DNA of 64,000 nt, from positions 80,951,627 through 81,015,626 of the forward strand of contig OX375878.1 in the NCBI GenBank assembly GCA_947359465.1, given 5' to 3'. The notes under the pieces are model-generated. The model saw nothing but the letters and a program-made list of their open reading frames with translations. It did not search any database and was not told the DNA's origin. Shown piece after piece: positions 1-11,765 of the stretch. A program made the position numbers and the translations under genes. Within the stretch, counting starts at the first letter, position 1. Each line of letters opens with the position of its first letter. Source of the DNA: Metellina segmentata (lineage: Eukaryota > Arthropoda > Arachnida > Araneae > Tetragnathidae).

Positions 1-2228
1 GAACTCTTCTAAGCTTACTTTCCTCTCTGCAAATTTGTCTCTAGTCATTTGAAACCTAAGCCAGCATTTAATTCACTGGTTTGGTATCGCTATTGTTTAC
101 GATCTTATTCATGCTAAAAGCGTTCCCCCCATTTCACAAAGAGTTTAATCTCACTCATTCTATCAAATATTTATTCTGAGTCAGTTCCTCCAATTCAATC
201 TTGTGTACAGAGGACACTTTTAGTTTCTGAAATTGATATTTATTAACCGAATGTTACGTTCTCTGACATAACACTGAAACATCAAAGTCTTAACATGGAT
301 TTAAAGACACAAACCTGTATTGAAATTTGAAATTCTGAGCGTTTAATTCTATACTTTAAACTATGACAGACTACAAATTAACGGGTTACGGCAACTGACA
401 GGTTATGATTTAAAAAATGTAATTAAATATCAATTATCATAACCCTTTCATGTTACCTTATGTTCTTGAGTAAATTCCTTCATGTACTTATTTTTGAAAA
501 TAATTTATGTAAATAATGAATGACGTAAGTTGTAATCGAATTTAATTTTAAATCATCACATATAGAGTCAGAACATGCAGATTTTTAATCATTTATTATA
601 TTTATCGTAAAATGTCATTTTAGAGATAATGATTGTTATAATTTTTTATTGTATATTTTATATATTTTATACGATATATACGCAAATATGTGATCAATTA
701 TTCAGTAAGAAAGACAATTTTAATTTATTGTATAAATCCTATAAGTTATTAATTTATTTAAAGTTTGTTAGTATTACCTTTTTTCGTCTTATAATTTTAG
801 TATTTATAGTTCAAGTGTTTCGTTTTCTTGTTTATTATTTTGCTTTTAAAAGCTTTGAGTTTTATCAGTTTTTAGTTTTCCTTATTATTTTTGCATGGTT
901 ATGTTTTTAGTTTTGTTATGATTTGGAATGTAGTTGCAACATACTGAAATTAAAACTTATGTTGATTTTCTGTTAACCGTTTTGAGTTGATTTTTCTAAA
1001 TGCATGCTGATTCACAATTATTCGTGAAAATCCTGGCAATTTCTTACGAAATAACAATAGTTTCACAATATAAATTATATGTGTATGGTATGTAGATATC
1101 ATTCTTTATTTACATAAAGTACGTTGCGCATTCGAATATATGCCATAATTAACTTTTTCTCACCAAATCGGTTAATCATATTCCCCTTTGAGTTAGAAAA
1201 AATTCTCTGGAAATTTTCCTCATTACAATTGTATCTGAAACTCAGTTTGTCGCTGCTCATTTTTGATAACATTCTTTTTAAATCTATGGCCGGGGTAACT
1301 GCAATAGAGTCGAAATGCTAGGCATGATAAATTTATGACAACATTTTTAAGACTTGGAAAAACATGAGTCAGAAAATTGTTATTACGACAGTTTTGCAAG
1401 TTTATAAGATAAATACATTCCGTACTTTCTCCAAATTAATTATCATATAAGTTCCGTGGTTTTGAGGGTTCATAAAATGCTTACTTTATAATGTATTTCA
1501 AAAATTTTCAAACAGGATTGCGGAATAAGTAGAAATAAATAAAGAAATAACCATTTCGTTTCGAACTTCAGAACACGTTATTTCAGCTTGACTTCGTCAT
1601 GAAAAAACTTTCTTGTTTTTCAATACTAATTGATCGAGGAATATATTTTTTACAAAAAGTAAACAAATAAGAACTTAGAATTTTACATTCCCTGAAAAGA
1701 GGGAATTCCAGCCTTCATTGTCATAAATATAATTCATTTTAGATGAAACCATGCACCCGATCTTCCATAACGACGCGATTTTTACTATGTACGACGTACA
1801 TTGTCTACTTTTTTGACAAAGGCTCTCATAACTGGTCAAATGTAAACTGATTTGTCTGTTGTTCCTAAGTAAGGCAAATGCTACTGTGTGTGTTTTACCA
1901 CGATTCACAAAGAAGATGGGACAAAGTTTGAGTTTGTAATAAAGACGTTCTGCACTTGCACTCGTGAAAAAGAAATTTAAAACTAGAAAAAAATTGCAAT
2001 TCATTTGTTAAGCTTACGATACACGGACAAGATTTAAATTCCAACTTAAATGTGTAACTTGAACAGACTTTCGATCACTCATTAGATTCTTCCTTTCCAG
2101 GACTGCTAGGTTTAGAACACAAAAAAGATAACTCGTATCTATCAATTCGTGTAGGGTGTTATTCGTAAAGTAATGCACCCTTTTTGAAAAAATCAATTCG
2201 ACACCCAACGAATCTTCATACTTTGTGG
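1..2228. other. AT-rich non-genic stretch
   Basis: No recognisable gene, domain or repeat was found. The only compositional oddity is a less AT-rich patch at about 1675-2230. There two adjacent minus-strand ORFs (2014..2241 and 1675..2004, 75 and 109 codons) lie 9 bases apart. Neither resembles a family I know, and the upper one runs into the inverted-repeat element that starts at 2229. They could be decayed transposon or pseudogene sequence. Confidence 0.5.
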
Positions 2229-2640
2229 TAGAGATGGGCAAAAACTGTTATTTTACGAAAACAGTGTTAATTGTTATTGTGAGTTTACGATAACAGTTAC
2301 TATAAACTGTTAATTCGAACAGTTTTGTTATCAGTTAGCAACTAACACTAACAGTTAGAAAGTGGTTATTAAGTGTTGTAAATTGTCTTTAACTGCTCAT
2401 TTTAACAGCTTTTAGTTTTTTAAACTTCATGTCGTGATTTTAGAGATTGAGTATTTTTAACTTTTTATTCATAGAGTAAATATTCTCATACGTCAATTTA
2501 AAATTTAACTAATTTAAATTCCTTCATTGCTATCCCAATGACATTTATTAATAGCTTAATATTTACGATAACGGTTACTAATTGTTATTTTGTAATAACA
2601 CTGTTATTTTAACTGCTATCGGAATAACAGCCCATCTCTA
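2229..2640. mobile_element. Short terminal-inverted-repeat DNA element (MITE, hAT-like ends)
   Basis: The left end reads TAGAGATGGGC and the right end GCCCATCTCTA, an 11-base perfect inverted repeat about 412 bp apart. The interior is AT-rich, full of short AACAGTTA/TAACTGTT-type palindromes, and has no ORF. The flanking 8-mers (ctttgtgg and cagtttgg) are only partly similar, so a target-site duplication is not secure. Ends of this TAGAGATGGGCA type are common in hAT-derived non-autonomous elements; the superfamily call is inference. Confidence 0.6.
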
Positions 2641-5600
2641 CAGTTTGGGATTGTATCCCCTATAGTAACTGATCATCAGTTAAGAGCTTACTAAACAATA
2701 AAATGAAATTGCAGAATCTTTTAGCCCAGATTTTGGAAACTTAAAAAATTTCACTGCACATGACAAAGAACTTAAATTTGTGAAACATTCACGTGATCAA
2801 GTGTGGCACGTTTTGGGGATATGTATACTTATATAAATATATATATATTGGAAATTGTACATATGTGCGGGATGTACCATTTTCAGAATTTTTTGATACA
2901 AGGTACTGTTAAGTGTCACATCCACTGTGTGTTGAGGATTTTGAATAGTTGTGTAGTTTCAGATAAGTTATTCCAAAAATAACAATGAACCCAAACGTGA
3001 CATTTCGACATTACTCGAACGAGAACATTTCGGATTATTTTTAAATTACAGGCCAAATATTAAAAATTAGTTAGCAATGACGTCAGTTGTATGAATCCAT
3101 TTTCATACTATGATTCTAATGAAATGCGACTTAATTTTTGATTATTCCACATTGCAATTCATGAGAATGCTGCTACATTCGTATATTTGTTCATATCTTG
3201 TATGTCTAAGTTCTAATGAATACTATACAGCCTAACCGTGGATAAAAAAATAATCGTTTTAATAAATGTAATATATATTATATTTCTTGATCATGTAAAC
3301 ACTTTAAAATCTTTTTTTACAAACTATTTTGTCTCCTTTTCTGGACAAGTGTATCAAGGAAATTGCAATCCATTTTGATCGTTAAGCAGGATTGCTTTTA
3401 AAAGAAAATTCCCAATTCAGCCTGTAAAGTAAAGATAATCCAATGTTTTTAAGAAAGTGTCTTCAGACTTAGACTTCCTGAAACGTGTTATTTGTGACTT
3501 TTCTTCTTATAGTTTTGCTACAAAGAACATTTTTTGACATCCTTGCTGGTGCTCGGTCTATCAATTCCGCAGGTGCTCCAAAGTGGTGTTCTGTTCGAAC
3601 ACGCTACTGTACGCGATTTCTGCTAAACGTTTACGAGACTTTTTCGGTACATAATTGATAACTAAAAAAGTCAATTTTTATATGAATGAATCTCTCTCTA
3701 TATATATTTAGAAATATATATATATATAAATATATATTATATATATTCTTGTTCGTATACATCACAATAATCAATGATGGTCGTTTATCAAGGATGTTGT
3801 AATAATATTGCCTTTTACTTTGTATTACTGAATGTATTGAAACTGTCCCAGATGGAAGGTACTGTGAAACAGCTTTACTTCAGATGGAAAAGGTGTTGAT
3901 TTTGGGCAATTTTGTGCCGTATAACACCGCAGGTAACCAAAATTCAAATTTATCTATGTTCAACTTTTCAAAGAAAAAACTCCCATTCTTTCACCAAACA
4001 AATCATTCATTCTCAGTAAACTTTTGAAAATTCATTGAGGTTGGTAACAATAATAGTAAAATACAAATAATTTTTAAGAAGTTTTATCAAAATTAGCTAG
4101 GATAATAAAATCTTCAAGTACAAAAAGGAATTTTTCAATCGTGAAGAGTAAATTACTTTGAAAGTGGAATTCATAGATAAATCCAAGGCAGTATTTGAGT
4201 AAACTGTTCAATAGTAAAATCAATAGTAAAATATTTCATGCAAGATTTAAAAAAAGGCTCTTTATGGCAAAGGTCAAATTATTTTTTGGAAAAAGCAAAG
4301 TGTGAAATAATTTTAATTTAAAAGTTGATCCCCATTGAATCTTTAACAGTACTTTAACTTAATAAAATTTTAAATTGAGTTGTTTTAAATAGAGATATAC
4401 ACTTTACCTGCATCTGGGATAAAAGTCGTTTCAAAACCACTTTTGATTGCAGTTTTTTACTGTCGGCATAGACATACCTATTGTGATGTAACAGGTCCCA
4501 GTTTTCGATGTTTCGTTTCGAACGTGAATTTTTAGAGTTGAACTAAATATCGCCAACTTTCATAGGCAATAATATTGAGTGATGTAGGCAGAAAGAAAGA
4601 CAATGTGAAAGCAATGATTGAATCTCATTTGAAGTGATGAGCGAACGAGCATATAGAAAATGGTGTAATATTTTGCCCTGTCGCATTTTAAATCTTTTCC
4701 TTCAGTCAGCGAAACAAACATCTTGTTTCGACTGAACTTTTTTAATACAATGGTATAGTCACAGTCAATGTTTGTTTGTGTCAATTGCTCTTCAAAAAGT
4801 TAGAATGGATTTTGTTTGCTGGAAATCATTTTGAAAATTTGTTTCATGTGATATAAAAAATGGCGCTTGAAGTCGTCAGGAAAAACAGTGTGCTTTTAAG
4901 ATCCAAGAAAAATGGAATTTAGATTTAGCGACATGGGGATTCGGAATCTCAAGTTCTCCGTCTTTAATAGGCAAAGCGGTAGTAGAATGTTTGTATTAAA
5001 AGAAAAACGAGTCAGCAAAGGAGTACAAAAAGGTATACGACGAAAACAGTATAAAATTAAAATGTTGTTATTGTTATTCACAACACAAAAAATGTGTATC
5101 GCACAGATGTAGACTAGAAGCCGAATGTTGACTAGTTATGTTTGGGCAAATAGAAAACCGAGAAATAAATATTTAACAACCGAAATCATTACCATGCACA
5201 AGTTTTTGTATGTATATGATGCGACTATATTTAATGTGACCTTTTGGTTTCATCCCTGCACTGCTGCTCCCTCTATTGAAAACAAATATCGATTTTTAAA
5301 CTAACTCTCAGTTCTGAGAAAACCATTTCTGCCACTGAGAAATCTGAGAGCAGGACTTTTAAGAATATACGATTATGAGAATATGCGTGAGTTTAAATAT
5401 TCAACGAATGGCTGAAGGTATTATGCTTGCCCCGATTGAAAAACCAGATGAAAAACTGCTACTGAATTGAAGAAGTTGAGCTTGGAAGCTATCTAAAGTA
5501 AACTTCATTACTATGCATATTGACTTATTTTTAATTTTTTTTAATTTTCAAATATTTTTAAATCTGATTGAACAAGTTTGATTAGATGCTTGCTACTCAA

Positions 5601-8600
5601 GTGGCAAGGAAGCCCCTTATGGCTTGGGTACGTTTTCTGCGTGTGAACAAACTCGAAATAATTTGTCACATGAAGTAAATGCCACTCGTTCATCAACGTG
5701 TTAAATGTTTCTATTTAACTGTGCAAGAAAATAATAGCAGGTATCTCAATAAAATTAAAGCTTTAATGAGATATTTCATGCTTGGTATAAAAATAATTTT
5801 CTGATTCAGTCTAAGAAAGCGCTCGACTTAGAATATTTGCCAACTCTATCGAATATCAAAAATTCATTTTTGTCTGTTTAAGACATTTGTTTTAAGTTTC
5901 GCATGGGCGTTTGTTCCAGGAGCTTATTTTCGTCTGACATACGAGGCCGAATAGAAGCATATAGTTACTCTAGAATCCACGTTTACAAGTTAAATCAACT
6001 TTGAACATTTATGATATGCATGCATCCCTAATAAATGAGGTGGCACCATTTATTTTTCGTTGCAATGCTTAAATATCGAAGCAGAACACATGTCATCAGG
6101 GTAAGTGTTTTACTCGAGGACTGTTGAATATAATAAACTCATTTTACACTCCAGTATACGAGAAACGGACGCAAGCAGAACAAAACTTCTCTTGCCTATG
6201 TCAAATGATCTGACGGGAAATATTTCCTTTCTTCGTGACAAAAATATTTAACAAGTATTCTGCGAATACTAATTTAATATTGAATGCCTAATGTTGGGTG
6301 ATATTCTTTATATTTCAACCAGAAAAAAAGACCAGATACGAAAGGGCATTTAACGCATTTTCAAGAGGTTGAACGCAATATAACGCATTGCCACCCAATA
6401 TTAGGCGATGAAAATTTTCGGGCGACACAATTGGTTACGGATCATTGTTATTCTATCTATCCTAACTCAGCTGTCATGATACGACAGTCTTTTTCAATAC
6501 TTTAATAACAATGGATTAGTTGTAAATACCACTAAGAAATGACAACTTTTAGAGTTTTCGAGAATTCGTTAAATCTCTGATCAGTTTGTGTTAGGCAACC
6601 CCCTACTTAGTCTTTTACTTCTATATAACTGTTCATATATATTATATATACTTTATATTTCTTTTCAACTTTTTTCTAAATGTGAGATTATAATGATATC
6701 TTTAGTGAGTACTAGGTTTCTCCTTAGCTTTTTCTGAGCACTTTTGAGAATGATTATGAACATTCCATTTATAAATACATTACATTATATTTATAACCTC
6801 TAGTCATGATTATACATTATTTATTAAGGATTGCAGAAACGTACTGAACTTGAAATGTAAAGGTGTTCCTTGATAATGATCTCTTTCGTTCCATGATGGT
6901 TAGTTTTACGAGTAGCTCAAAATAACCTGTACTGTATTTGAATTAAAAAACAATTGGGTTTATTTTGTGATTAAAGTGTTAAATTTATTCGGAATTGAAT
7001 ATGTAGTGAATACATTTCCTAATATGTTGGTATAGAATTTTTGACAAGCGTCTATTAAGCACTAGATCAATTTTTTCGTAGCATATTCTATTTGATGTTT
7101 GTGGATATTCAAAAAAGGAACCCATTCTATTTGATGAAAAATACAATCGGTAAAACAGATCATTTTAACAGCTGGAAAAATGCTGCGCTGTTGTGTTCAA
7201 TTGTTATCTTTGAAAGTCGTGAAATTGTACACAATTAGGCTTGATGTGTTTCTTTGGAGATTATTCACCGATCAAATCTTATTGAATACAAATACTTAAA
7301 GAATCTCATTTTTTGGAAATTGCTCAAGATGCTTTTCTCTTTTCCAAACAGTCAACCAAGCATCGCCGAAGAGAACACCCTTTTTTCAATTTTGGAATTT
7401 TTCTGCTTTCAAACAGTTAATATATTGTACTTCTCGTTATTTATTCCACGTATTTCACGTTGATATATTTATTTATTTATTCGTACATCGGAAAAAGAAA
7501 AGCTCATGACTTTTTTTAGATAAAAAAAGGTGAGTGGTCTAAGTACTGTGTAAAACACTTAGATGCTGAACTCATGTATTTATTGATTGCTTTGTTTGTT
7601 TCTAAAAGCTGTACATTTCCGTAGCAATTTTGAGTCGTATTTTTCCGCATGCTAAGTATGTAATTTATAAGTGTTGTCTTGTTTCTCATGAATCTGTGGC
7701 GTTTTATAATTATTTGTGCATGTGTAGGTATAATAAGTATAGAGATTACTCGTTTATTATTATTATTTATTAAGCTCTCTTAGAAGCTTCTAGTGTCAAA
7801 TTTCATCTGTGCTTAATTTATTACTTGCAATGTGATTGCGATATTTTTTAATGTGTTGGTATAGAATTTGGTGGCAAAGTAACAGTTTCTTGGCATGCTC
7901 ACTAAACTTTTGTTTCGGTAAATAATAAAGACGATTTCTTGTGTCATATTATATATATATGCCATTGATCTCGAGAAAGTTTATTGAAATTATGAGAAGT
8001 GAGACTGGCTCCTTGGGAAGTTTAAAATTAGCATAAATCTGTTCCTTGGTAGACGGGCAAGTGTCCAAATTCAGTGATTTTGAGATATGTCCATAAGGTA
8101 ATGAGTGTTACAATAGTAAAAATGCAGTTCTTCTGTCGATAGATAATAGAATAGCCTAAACATTGGAAAGTACTTATTATATAAGCTGTATTAAAAATAA
8201 TACTAAATAAATATTACTAAACCAGGTGTTATCAAAAAGGACATTAGTAATTTCTCTTCCAAGGTGAAGAAATAATATTTTTTAATTTTGTGATTAGTAA
8301 TTGTTTTTATGATTTAATATCCCTGAAAATGGATACATTAAAAAACAATTCAAAAGTAAAAAATGTGTTTTGATCTGATACATTTTAACACCAGACCGAG
8401 TAAATCTGAAGTAACAGTTTCAAAAATACCCGAAAAATATAAGAGCCATTACATAGTTTAGCTAATGCAAAAGAGAAACTGGTACTTGAGCTGACATTAT
8501 ATATTTATTTGAACTTCTCAATTTTCAATGTTAGCCGCTCCAAGCAGTTTAATATGCATTTGCTTGTCATGATTTATAATTCGCGTTCTCTAAATGGAGT

Positions 8601-8952
8601 TTAATCGAATATTAAAAGAACGTTGAAGCAATGCGGTTGGTACTTATACGTTGGTATGATAAACAATCAATGACTCAAAAAAAAAAAAAAAATAGAATGC
8701 CCCTGGTATTCGTTCATGCACTGAATATAAAGAAATTTAAGAAACACCGGTATAGGCCTTCACGGCTGCCGATAAAAGCAGTATTTGATTGTTTCCACAG
8801 TTATAATTCTAAACCATGCAAATGCAAACACATGCGTGTGAAGCTATTCATTCTAGTGCATTTATTGTATTTGATCTTTTCGGAAACGGATATTTGTATT
8901 CAAGCCTTTTCGTATTGTTGCGTCTCTTTGCTTTTTAATAGCCTGTCTCTTT
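2641..8952. other. AT-rich intergenic DNA, nothing recognised
   Basis: This 6.3 kb holds only short chance ORFs (for example 4912..5112 and 7254..7463) without domain signatures or splice-consistent partners. It includes a TA-rich low-complexity patch at about 3700-3745 and short A/T runs. No transposon ends, tRNA-like sequence or coding exon was recognised. Confidence 0.5.
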
Positions 8953-9653
8953 TTATTTATAATACCAGAAGTGATTGAAATGATTCCTTTTGTTATTTTG
9001 GTACATAAGACAGAACCAAATAGATTGCCGGGAATTTGCCCGCTGCAAGTGCTGGAAAAGACACCGAATGTGCTGATGCTGATGATAAAAACAATAAGGA
9101 AACAAACTGCGTAGGGTGATTGTCTTGCAAATATTTGTACTTTTGCATGTTAAAAATTCAATAAATTTCCGTCTATTGGGAAGAATGGTTGCATTTAATT
9201 CACACACAAAAAAGGAACATATATTCACCTGGTGACACTCATTTGGTGCTTCAACCTAAAGCTCATGTCAAATCTCTGGAACATCAGTCACTTTTTATTC
9301 CAGTAAAAACACTAACGAATCCCCGAAAAATTGAAATGGGAAAAATGGCCTCAACACAAGAATGGAGACCAATTACTTGTATTTTAGGAATAAAAGTAAT
9401 CCCAGTTTGGATCATTAATATTTCAGGTATCAAGTGTCCAGAAATACGTTTCTGTAGCGGTCCCAAAATCAGAAATTCAATTTTTATGCTTGGAGGATGT
9501 ATTTCACACACCGTCACGTACGAGAAAATCACATACACATCACAGTCATTGAAATGGATGCGTCTATTATTAGTTATTAATCCAAATCTTGGAACTTCAG
9601 CTGTCTTCCATTCGATAGAGATTAACCCACATTTTTGGACGCGTTTCATTTAA
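8953..9653. other. Unexplained ORF patch open on both strands
   Basis: A 154-codon plus ORF (9189..9653) and a 121-codon minus ORF (9284..9649) cover the same bases, and a second minus ORF (8953..9228) lies just beyond. The patch is visibly less AT-rich than its surroundings. The minus frame contains hydrophobic strand-like stretches (VYVIFSYVTVCE; CVEAIFPISIF) loosely reminiscent of TNF-like beta strands, but there is no conserved landmark to anchor this. Stops separate the two minus ORFs, so if it derives from a gene it is probably a single exon or a decayed copy. Function unknown. Confidence 0.2.
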
Positions 9654-9734
9654 CTCAACAACTTTTTCAACCTATGCCCGGACAATTTGAATTAGTTAGA
9701 AGTACTAGTAATCATCATGGTATTACAAAGGCGG

Positions 9735-9860
9735 AATTATGAACCACTTGACATTACCCTGGTACACTATGGGGTTCATATTGTACCTCACATACATACC
9801 GTACATTCAAGGCACAATCCGTATATAGAGAGATCGCCATTCATTCCTGAGGTAGAAAGG
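9735..9860. repeat. Interspersed repeat fragment shared with 51460..51620 (inverted)
   Basis: The stretch reading CACATACATACCGTACATT and the following CCGTATATAGAGAG match, in opposite orientation, the sequence around 51545-51600. The second copy carries a tRNA-like box B (GGTTCGGATCC) beside it at 51484, so this is probably the body of a tRNA-derived SINE family distinct from the main one. Confidence 0.45.
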
Positions 9861-10802
9861 GTAAATATGATGTTATTCCGTATAGGATATCTAGGATCAC
9901 ATTAAAATATCCTTCACTTGATGACTTTATATTAGCATTTATTCTACAGAAATCATGATACATCCGAAATTATGGGATAAGCTTACTTGAAGACAATTTT
10001 ATCCGAAAAAAAGGTTTTTATATTAATAAAGAATAACAAAAGACACAGTCATTTTTCTGACCAAAATTTGTGTAACTATCCCATACGTGGCAGTGGAATG
10101 TCCCTATAACGGTATACTGTTTAATTTTCGTTTGAAGTTTTTATCTTTAATTTGGACACTAAACTAAATTTTAAATTTAGCAAGCATAAGAAGTGACTTG
10201 GTTGATCCAAAACATTTTTCTGGGTTGCAAATATTAAATTATAGAAAAACTTGTTTCCACAAAATTAACTTACTTTCATGTCACTTTTTGAACTGTTTAT
10301 TTGATTAGCCGTGTCAGACAATGGAAAATTAGTGTGTCATGTGTCAATGAAAAAATTAATTCAAATTAAATACTTTTATACTTTATAGAAAGTAATTCAT
10401 AAACACTATTAATTTTATTATTGTTGTTTTTCCCTTAGTGTACAACAAAGGTATTCATGCATTTATAGTATTGAAGTTGTAAAGATATTAAAACAGAGTC
10501 TACATATTGGATTGGGTGGGAGCCGTTAGAGTACCCCTCTGACTACGTCATAGCACGATAGTGAGAAATGTGAGACGGCGGAGATTTGAAATGTGTACGA
10601 AATTTGGACCAATAAAATAATTTAAATTAAAACAACTTAAAAACAGCATTGTTCAAAAAAAATTTAAAGATGCATAAATTTAATAGAAATTTTAAACGGC
10701 TAAAAAAACATGGCCTATATCTCAGATAACATTGCTAATATTAAAAGCTTGCCTCACAGAGAACTGAATATTCTTTATATCATGTAAACAGTTCCTGAAA
10801 TG
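9861..10802. other. Intergenic DNA, nothing recognised
   Basis: AT-rich sequence with no ORF, transposon end or tRNA-like motif that I can identify. It leads directly into the SINE at 10803. Confidence 0.45.
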
Positions 10803-11060
10803 AGGAGGCCGCGGTAGCACAGTTGGAAGAGCAACGGACTAGCAACCAGAGCGTTGTGAGTTCGAAACTAGGTCCAACCAAAGACCGCCGAGTACGCGGG
10901 GATGCTGCATGCTAAATCTGCCATGGCCTCATATTCCCTCACGTGACGTGGAAGTTTGGAGAGTGGGGTGTCAGCTCGTGTGTTGACCTCGTCATCTGAC
11001 CGTGGTTCAAAATTATCGTTGTGTTGCCCCAGTGCGGCGTTAATTAGCTAATTACCTACC
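10803..11060 (+). mobile_element. tRNA-derived SINE, main family (near full length)
   Basis: The head has a tRNA-like RNA polymerase III promoter: box A-like TAGCACAGTTGG at about 10815 and a degenerate box B, GAGTTCGAAAC, near 10858. The body carries the family landmarks seen in many copies here (TGGAAGTTTGGAGAGTGGGG, then CATCTGACCGTGGTTCAAAA) and ends in a (ACCT)n-like tail, TTACCTACCTACC. The tail is immediately continued by the 141 bp tandem array. About 18 whole or partial copies of this family occur in the window, in both orientations. Confidence 0.85.
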
Positions 11061-11765
11061 TACCAACCGTATAAAACCGGTAGATGCGTCAACTCCTGCC
11101 TCAAGTTACAAGAGATATTTGGCAAAATACAAGCATGGTTGAAAGCTTAACGGTGAACTCTTAAGAAAGTTATAGTGGTCTGACACAATCCTTAGCCAAA
11201 ATACCAACCGTATAAAACTGGTAGATGCGTCAACTCCTGCCTCAAGTTACAAGAGATATTTGGCAAAATACAAGCATGGTTGAAAGCTTAACGGTGAACT
11301 CTTAAGAAAGTTATAGTGGTCTGACACAATCCTTAGCCAAAATACCAACCGTATAAAACTGGTAGATGCGTCAACTCCTGCCTCAAGTTACAAGAGATAT
11401 TTGGCAAAATACAAGCATGGTTGAAAGCTTAACGGTGAACTCTTAAGAAAGTTATAGTGGTCTGACACAATCCTTAGCCAAAATACCAACCGTATAAAAC
11501 TGGTAGATGCGTCAACTCCTGCCTCAAGTTACAAGAGATATTTGGCAAAATACAAGCATGGTTGAAAGCTTAACGGTGAACTCTTAAGAAAGTTATAGTG
11601 GTCTGACACAATCCTTAGCCAAAATACCAACCGTATAAAACTGGTAGATGCGTCAACTCCTGCCTCAAGTTACAAGAGATATTTGGCAAAATACAAGCAT
11701 GGTTTAAGGCTTAACGGTGAACTCTTAAGAAAGTTATAATGGTCTGACACAATCCTTAGCCAAAT
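11061..11765. repeat. Tandem array, 5 copies of a 141 bp unit
   Basis: TACCAACCGTATAAAA recurs at 11061, 11202, 11343, 11484 and 11625, exactly 141 bases apart. The array closes at 11765, so it is 5.0 units long. The units are nearly identical; I see about one substitution in the first unit and a few in the last (for example GGTTTAAGG for GGTTGAAAG). No ORF runs through it. The first unit starts inside the ACCTACC tail of the preceding SINE, so the array is fused to the SINE 3' end. Confidence 0.95.

Noticed and set aside
4896..5112. Overlapping small ORFs on both strands near 5 kb
   Set aside because: Short, composition-driven and without any recognisable motif.
9284..9649. TNF-family ligand exon
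   Set aside because: Resemblance rests on hydrophobic pattern only; no conserved TNF landmark could be fixed and flanking frames are broken.
11061..11765. Regular direct repeats that might suggest a CRISPR array
   Set aside because: Units are 141 bp, contiguous and without variable spacers, in a eukaryotic genome; it is an ordinary tandem repeat.
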